DNA from: RUG572 sp964386385
GTDB taxonomy: Bacteria > Verrucomicrobiota > Kiritimatiellia > RFP12 > UBA1067
Assembly (NCBI GenBank): GCA_964386385.1
Contig: CAYLRN010000001.1
Location: 248,001-312,000 of the forward strand
Reading direction: 5' to 3'
DNA: 64,000 nt
Shown here in pieces: positions 59,741-64,000 of the stretch. The notes beneath the pieces are model-generated. The model ran no database searches, was not told the origin of the DNA, and saw nothing but the letters and a program-made list of their open reading frames with translations. The position numbers and the translations under genes are program-made. The stretch's first letter is position 1; every line of letters begins with the position of its first letter.

Positions 59741-61123
59741 CTAGCGGCCGGCGTACATGCGTTCGTAGCGAGGCATGGGCTGCAGGATTCCGCCGGACTT
59801 CGCATAGTAGTCGGCGTCGCACTCGAAGACGCCGCGCTCCGTCCGCGTCCAGTGCGCGTCCGGATAGGCGAGATCCCTGCGCATCGTCTCCCAGTTGCGG
59901 AAGTTCTGGTGTCCGTTCGTCTCCACGAGGCCGAGGTCTCCGATGCCGGGGAAGGCCGGAAGGCGCGCCGCGACCGCCTTGTTCCACTCCACGAGCGCCG
60001 GGCAGACGGTGAGGTCCGCGCAGAAGCACGGGACGCCCTTCTCGAATGCGGCCTGCGCGATCTTCATGGACATCGACATCGTCTTCGCGATTGGCTTGAG
60101 GGCCATCGCGCGATAGCCCATCTCGATGCGCTCGAGGGCGTCCTTGACCGTGTGGGCGCTCTCGTCCGCCGCAAGACGCAGCGGAATGTCGTTGACGTCT
60201 ACGTCCGCATGCTCGTCGAACGGCTCCTCGACGATCGCCACCTGGTCGTACGCGCCGATCTTCTTCAGGTGGTCGATGAAGCGAAGCAGCGTCTCCTTCC
60301 TCTCGTAGCGTCCGTTCGCGTCAAAGTAGTACGGCAGCCTTCCGCTCTTCGTGTAGGGAGTGCGGCAGTCCTTCAGCGCGGCGTGGATCTGCGAGACGCG
60401 CGCCATGTCCCTGGCGAGCATCTCCTCCTGCGTCCCCGGCTGCCCGATCTTGATCTTCATGAAGAAGTAGCCGGAATCCACGGCGGCCTTTATCTCGGAC
60501 GGCGGCACCTTGTACGAGAAAAGCGGGATGGAGGCGCACTTCGCATGGCGCGACGAGAGCGCCGGGCGGTATGCGTCCGGAATCATCCCGTCGAAGGAGT
60601 CGATTCCGTTTTCGCGGGCGAAGAGCACCCACGCGGCGTTGTCCACCGCCACGAGCGCGTTGAGCGCGTACGTGGCGCGGAGGGCGTCGTTCGCCGCCAC
60701 CTTCTTTCCGTACTCCCACACCTGCGGCCAGAGCCAGTCGTTGAGCTCGACAGGAGACGTGAACGTCCGTCCCTTCAGGAGGCGCAGCGCGAACTGCGTC
60801 ATGGAGAACATTATCGCGTTTCCCCCGGCCTCGGAGTTCTCGGCGAACACCTTCGCGTCGCTCCAGAGGCTGGACTGCGTGCCGAGGCCTATGCCCCGGA
60901 GTCCGGACGTCGAACGGAGGCAGGCGGACACGATCCACTCCTCCGTCAGGTATCCGCCCTTGAACCCGAAGGGACGCACCATCGGCTCGCGCTCGAAGTC
61001 GCACGCCGCGCCGTCAATCGTGATGCGCTTGAATGCCGGTCTGGGGCAAGCCCCGCCAACGGCCCCGAACGCCGGGGCCGCGGCCGCCATCGAACCCAGT
61101 CTTATGAAATCGCGTCTGGTCAT
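59741..61123 (-). CDS. Enolase-superfamily protein (mandelate racemase/muconate lactonising type) with Tat signal
   Basis: 460 residues. Twin-arginine start MTRRDFIRLGSMAAAAPAFG, then a capping domain and the barrel with the expected residues: MKIKIGQPGT (catalytic KxK), YYFDANGRY (Asp), VEEPFDE (Glu), AADESAH (metal/acid) and LKPIAKTMSMS. Enolase members abstract a proton alpha to a carboxylate; specificity is not readable. Sugar acid dehydration or epimerisation is plausible, but export via Tat is unusual. AGGGAG before ATG 61123; 47 nt after the prepilin gene. Confidence 0.8.
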   Translation of the reverse strand: MTRRDFIRLGSMAAAAPAFGAVGGACPRPAFKRITIDGAACDFEREPMVRPFGFKGGYLTEEWIVSACLRSTSGLRGIGLGTQSSLWSDAKVFAENSEAGGNAIMFSMTQFALRLLKGRTFTSPVELNDWLWPQVWEYGKKVAANDALRATYALNALVAVDNAAWVLFARENGIDSFDGMIPDAYRPALSSRHAKCASIPLFSYKVPPSEIKAAVDSGYFFMKIKIGQPGTQEEMLARDMARVSQIHAALKDCRTPYTKSGRLPYYFDANGRYERKETLLRFIDHLKKIGAYDQVAIVEEPFDEHADVDVNDIPLRLAADESAHTVKDALERIEMGYRAMALKPIAKTMSMSMKIAQAAFEKGVPCFCADLTVCPALVEWNKAVAARLPAFPGIGDLGLVETNGHQNFRNWETMRRDLAYPDAHWTRTERGVFECDADYYAKSGGILQPMPRYERMYAGR

Positions 61124-61170
61124 TTTCGCTCCCTGCCAGTTCAGTGCAAATTTCCGCCGGCGTCCGCACC

Positions 61171-62142
61171 CTACTTCGCGCGCTTGCGCGCCTGCGACAC
61201 GGTAAGCCCGCATGGGTCTATCACGCCTGCGAACTCCGCGACCTGCTGCCCAACGCGGTCCTGGGGCACCCTGAAGAGAAGCACGTACTGGCGGTAGTAC
61301 TTCGTATACGGATACTCGGCGTAGGGAATCGACTCGAGTCCGCCGTTCGCCGCGCCGACGATGGAGGCGTTCCCGCCGAGGCCGAACGCGAGGAGGACGC
61401 CGCCGGTGGTCTTGACTTCCGACCAGACGCCCGCGCGCGTGTAGTTGCTCTCGTCCTTCTCCGTCATCAGAAGCTGCTGCCCGCATTCGCGGTATATCTC
61501 GCGCCCCGCGTTCGTGATCGGGGTGACGGCGGCGACTACCATGCGGTTCGTCACGAACTGCGCCACGCAGGCGGAGCTGGCGGCCGCAAGGCCGACAGTG
61601 GAATCCTCCGTCAGGTACACGCCGTCCTCGCCGCGCTCTTCGTACTTTTCGCGCGGGGAGGCGTCCGCCCACGTGGTGTGGCGCATCAGGAACTTGAGCC
61701 CCATCTGGTGGAGCGCGGCCACCTCCTTGCCGTTGAGGGCGTACGGAACGAGGACCGACTTCAGTCCTGGCGTAAGGCCTTCGTTCTTCTCCATCGCGGA
61801 GAGAAGCGCCTCCTCCGAAGCCGCCTGGTCGGGGCCGCCGTAGAGGTAGCCGACCGTCCGCGCCGCGACGTTCGTATGGTCGTAGTCGAAGGCGCCGTCG
61901 GCGGCGTTGACGACGCCAAGCGGCGTGTCCATGTCCACAAGCGCGTCAAGCCTGTTCAGCTGGCCGCCGCCGACGAGGAATGCGTCGACAGACCGGCCTA
62001 TCGCCACCTGGTTCGCAATCGAGACCTTTCGGGCGGCCAGCCGCCGCATGTCGCCGATTCGCATGACGGCGAGAGTGGAGACGATCGCGATAAGCGCGAC
62101 CACCATTATCAGTTCTATGAGCGTGAAGCCTTTTCTGTCCAT
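61171..62142 (-). CDS. Type II/IV prepilin-like protein (GspG-like N-terminus)
   Basis: 323 residues. N-methylation motif MDRKG/FTLIELIMVVALIAIVST with the +5 Glu. The rest is a large globular domain and is much longer than a normal GspG (about 145). It may be a minor pseudopilin or an adhesive head. GAAGGAAATG is in front of the start. It has its own -35/-10 promoter and heads a unit with the enolase-like gene. Confidence 0.85.
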   Translation of the reverse strand: MDRKGFTLIELIMVVALIAIVSTLAVMRIGDMRRLAARKVSIANQVAIGRSVDAFLVGGGQLNRLDALVDMDTPLGVVNAADGAFDYDHTNVAARTVGYLYGGPDQAASEEALLSAMEKNEGLTPGLKSVLVPYALNGKEVAALHQMGLKFLMRHTTWADASPREKYEERGEDGVYLTEDSTVGLAAASSACVAQFVTNRMVVAAVTPITNAGREIYRECGQQLLMTEKDESNYTRAGVWSEVKTTGGVLLAFGLGGNASIVGAANGGLESIPYAEYPYTKYYRQYVLLFRVPQDRVGQQVAEFAGVIDPCGLTVSQARKRAK

Positions 62143-62176
62143 TTCCTTCGCCAGCCTTTCTCTTTCGGATTACGCG

Positions 62177-62205
62177 ATTATATCGCAGTTCACGCGGGAT
62201 GACAA
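62177..62205 (-). promoter_or_regulatory. Sigma70 promoter of the prepilin gene
   Basis: Minus strand -35 TTGTCA (62200-62205), spacer 17, -10 TATAAT (62177-62182). Predicted start near 62170 with a 28-nt leader. Confidence 0.65.
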
Positions 62206-62251
62206 GCGTCATTCGCCTTTTGGAGGTTTTCCAATGGACGCAGGCCGTGGA

Positions 62252-63154
62252 TCATGGCAGTTCGGAGAGCGGCGTCTTGCGCCGCGCGCCGGGAAGGTCC
62301 GCCACGAAGCGCGGAAGCCCAAGCCCGCCGATGCGCTCGGCGCATTCGCGTTCGATCGCCCGCGCCTTCTCAAGCGGAACGCGGAAGTGGGAGATGCCCG
62401 CCACGGGGTCGCACTGGAACACGTAGTACGGCCGCACCAGCGCGCGCTGGAGGGCGCGGAAGAGGTCGAGCATAGCGTCGGCGGAATCGTTGACGCCTGC
62501 AAGCATGACGGTCTGGCAGGAGACCGGAATCCCGGCGCGGACAAGCCGGCGGCACGCGGCCGTCGCCTCCGGCGTAAGTTCGTCGGCATGGTTGAACTGC
62601 GTGTTCACCCACACCTTCCCGCTCTCCGCCAGACCCCCTGCGAGTTCCGGCGTCACGCGCCCGGGGTTCACGCACGGGGCGCGGGTGCAGAGGCGGACAA
62701 CCTCGACCTGGTCCATTTCCGCGAACGCCCGGACGAAGCGAAGGACCTTTTCGTCCGGCAGGACAAGCGGATCGCCGCCCGAAAGCAGGACGTCGCGCAC
62801 GAGCGGACGCTCCCGCACGTATGCGCGGCAGGCCTCGAGTTCGCCGCCGGTCCTCACGACCTGCGCGTCCGCCAGAATGCCCTTGCGCGTGCAGTGGCGG
62901 CAGTTCATGAAGCAGGCGGCGGAAGTCATCACGAGGACGCGGTCGGGGAAGCGCTGCTTCAGGCCATGGCAGCCGGCCGCCGCGCCGCGCTCGTCGAAGG
63001 GGTCTGCGCCGAAGAGACCGCCGTCGTCGTCGAGTTCGCGAACGTCCGGCTCCACCTGGCGGCGGAACGCCTCGCTCTTCGCGGCGAGCGCCCGCGAATA
63101 CTCGCACGCCGCGTAAGGATAGCGGGCCGCGACGTCTGTAAGTTCCCCGCTCAC
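62252..63154 (-). CDS. Lysine 2,3-aminomutase-like radical SAM protein
   Basis: 300 residues. Radical SAM motif CFMNCRHCTRKG (CxxxCxxC) preceded by RFPDRVLVMTSAA, and the KamA-like VLLSGGDPLVLPDEKV, RLCTRAPCVNPGRVTPELA and VMLAGVNDS. Related to KamA and EF-P beta-lysylation protein EpmB; closer assignment needs comparison. No EF-P gene nearby. GTG 63154 overlaps the acyl-CoA synthetase stop. The frame continues upstream to the window end but out of context. Confidence 0.8.
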   Translation of the reverse strand: MSGELTDVAARYPYAACEYSRALAAKSEAFRRQVEPDVRELDDDGGLFGADPFDERGAAAGCHGLKQRFPDRVLVMTSAACFMNCRHCTRKGILADAQVVRTGGELEACRAYVRERPLVRDVLLSGGDPLVLPDEKVLRFVRAFAEMDQVEVVRLCTRAPCVNPGRVTPELAGGLAESGKVWVNTQFNHADELTPEATAACRRLVRAGIPVSCQTVMLAGVNDSADAMLDLFRALQRALVRPYYVFQCDPVAGISHFRVPLEKARAIERECAERIGGLGLPRFVADLPGARRKTPLSELP

Positions 63155-64000
63155 AGTCCGTTCTGCTGCGCCACAAGCGCATCCGCGCCGTACGTCTTGC
63201 GGAGCCTGGGCTTTTCGATCTTGCCCGTCGGGTTGCGCGGCACCGCGGCGAAGATCACCTTGCGCGGGCGCTTGTAGCGCGGGAGGTCCAGACAGAAGCG
63301 AGCGACCTCGTCCTCCGAGAGCGTCGCGCCGTCCTTGACCTCGATAATCGCGGCGGCGATTTCGCCGAGACGCGAATCCGGGAGGCCGATTACCGCCACG
63401 TCCTTTATCGCCGGATGGGCGCGGAGGAAGTCCTCTATCTGGACGGGATAGAGGTTCTCGCCGCCGGAGATGATCACGTCCTTGGCGCGGTCGACGAGAT
63501 AGATGAACCCGTCGCGCATTTCCGCCATGTCGCCGGTCCTGAGCCATCCGTCGGGGGAGAGAATCTCCCGCGTGGCCTCGGGGTTCTTGTAGTAGCATTT
63601 CATCACGCCGGGGCCCTTGAGCGCAAGTTCGCCGACCCGGCCTGGCGCGACCTCGCGGCCGTCCTTGTCCACGATCTTCGTCTGCCAGCCGTATCCGGGA
63701 ACGCCAATCGCGCCCACGTGGTCTATGTTCTCGACGCCGAGGTGTACGGCGCCGGGTCCGGTGGACTCCGAAAGTCCGTAGTTCGTGTCGTAGTCGTGGT
63801 GGGGGAAGACGGACTTCCAGCGTTTTATCAGCGCGGGCGGCACCGGCTGTGCGCCTATGTGCATGAGGCGCCACTGGCCGAGTTCGTAGTCGGAGAGCTT
63901 CACGTCGCCGCGCTCGATCGCGTCTAGGACGTCCTGCGCCCACGGGACGAGCAGCCAGACGATCGTGCACTTCTCCTGGCTGACGCAGCGGAGGATCCAT
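63151..64000 (-). CDS. AMP-forming acyl-CoA synthetase, N-terminal part beyond the window
   Basis: About 282 codons of the C-terminal half of an AMP-binding enzyme. Core motifs: TNYGLSESTGPGAV, GYGWQTKIVDKDG, GELALKGPGVMKCYY, DGWLRTGDMAEMRDGFI, LVDRAKDVIISGGENLYP (A8/hinge) and the catalytic Lys in NPTGKIEKPRLR. It activates a carboxylic acid with ATP and CoA. Reading frame is open to the right edge so the start is outside. It is coupled to the KamA-like gene. Confidence 0.88.
   Translation of the reverse strand, partial: WILRCVSQEKCTIVWLLVPWAQDVLDAIERGDVKLSDYELGQWRLMHIGAQPVPPALIKRWKSVFPHHDYDTNYGLSESTGPGAVHLGVENIDHVGAIGVPGYGWQTKIVDKDGREVAPGRVGELALKGPGVMKCYYKNPEATREILSPDGWLRTGDMAEMRDGFIYLVDRAKDVIISGGENLYPVQIEDFLRAHPAIKDVAVIGLPDSRLGEIAAAIIEVKDGATLSEDEVARFCLDLPRYKRPRKVIFAAVPRNPTGKIEKPRLRKTYGADALVAQQNGL

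Overview
The window is GC-rich with dense, mostly minus-strand coding and short gaps. Gene content points to a strictly anaerobic, glycan-degrading Gram-negative bacterium of the PVC group, most likely Kiritimatiellota/Verrucomicrobiota. That is inference from content: pyruvate:ferredoxin oxidoreductase, a biotin-dependent Na+-pump decarboxylase, a NirJ/AhbC-type radical SAM enzyme, exported glycan-active enzymes and very large exported beta-rich proteins. No rRNA, tRNA, CRISPR array, integrase or transposase was recognised.

Layout. 1-4752: decarboxylase subunits (oadA partial, oadG), dnaG, a small lipoprotein and purB. 4830-15492: three giant exported proteins (surf1-3) separated by repeat-filled spacers. 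15836-23733: exported SGNH hydrolase, nifJ/PFOR and an exported clan GH-A glycosidase. 23769-33861: a close-packed ten-gene run from a hisD promoter (hisD, nfu, iorB, nagA, MFS transporter, exported beta-CASP nuclease-like protein, ahbC/nirJ-like, yqiA-like esterase, a frameshifted lipase-like gene, a hypothetical). 34050-45168: surf4, a Gfo/Idh/MocA oxidoreductase, a KDG-kinase-like PfkB kinase, a site-2 protease and surf5. 45229-45705: a 79-bp tandem repeat array with inverted ends. 45706-48410: thiamine pyrophosphokinase and a fused HemC-SUMT-HemD. 48450-53134 (plus strand): a membrane protein, rsgA and a mini Tad-type pilus cluster. 53147-64000: heparinase II/III-like protein, a W-P repeat protein, a DUF2723-like/TPR membrane protein, a Tat-exported enolase-superfamily protein, a type II prepilin, a lysine-2,3-aminomutase-like radical SAM protein and a partial acyl-CoA synthetase.

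The most striking pattern is a family of five exported proteins of 881 to 1355 residues (surf1-5). Their domains differ (BspA-type LRR, L-type-lectin-like, LamG-like, beta-helix-like), yet all end in the same short tail, G-[TM]-x-[LFV]-x-[FLV]-R-stop. All are preceded by the same promoter architecture: a TTGAC -35 element, an A9-A10 tract inside the spacer, and a TATAAT-like -10. The spacer upstream of each holds hairpins or dispersed repeats. This looks like one co-regulated, co-sorted surface-protein system. Most other promoters that can be seen are of extended -10 type (TGn-TAtAAT), and several sit so close to the ATG that the transcript should be leaderless.

Metabolically the genes suggest uptake and breakdown of amino-sugar and uronate glycans (heparinase, GH-A glycosidase, nagA, KDG kinase), fermentation through PFOR and a sodium-motive decarboxylase, and heme or heme d1 made through siroheme (HemC-SUMT-HemD followed by AhbC/NirJ).
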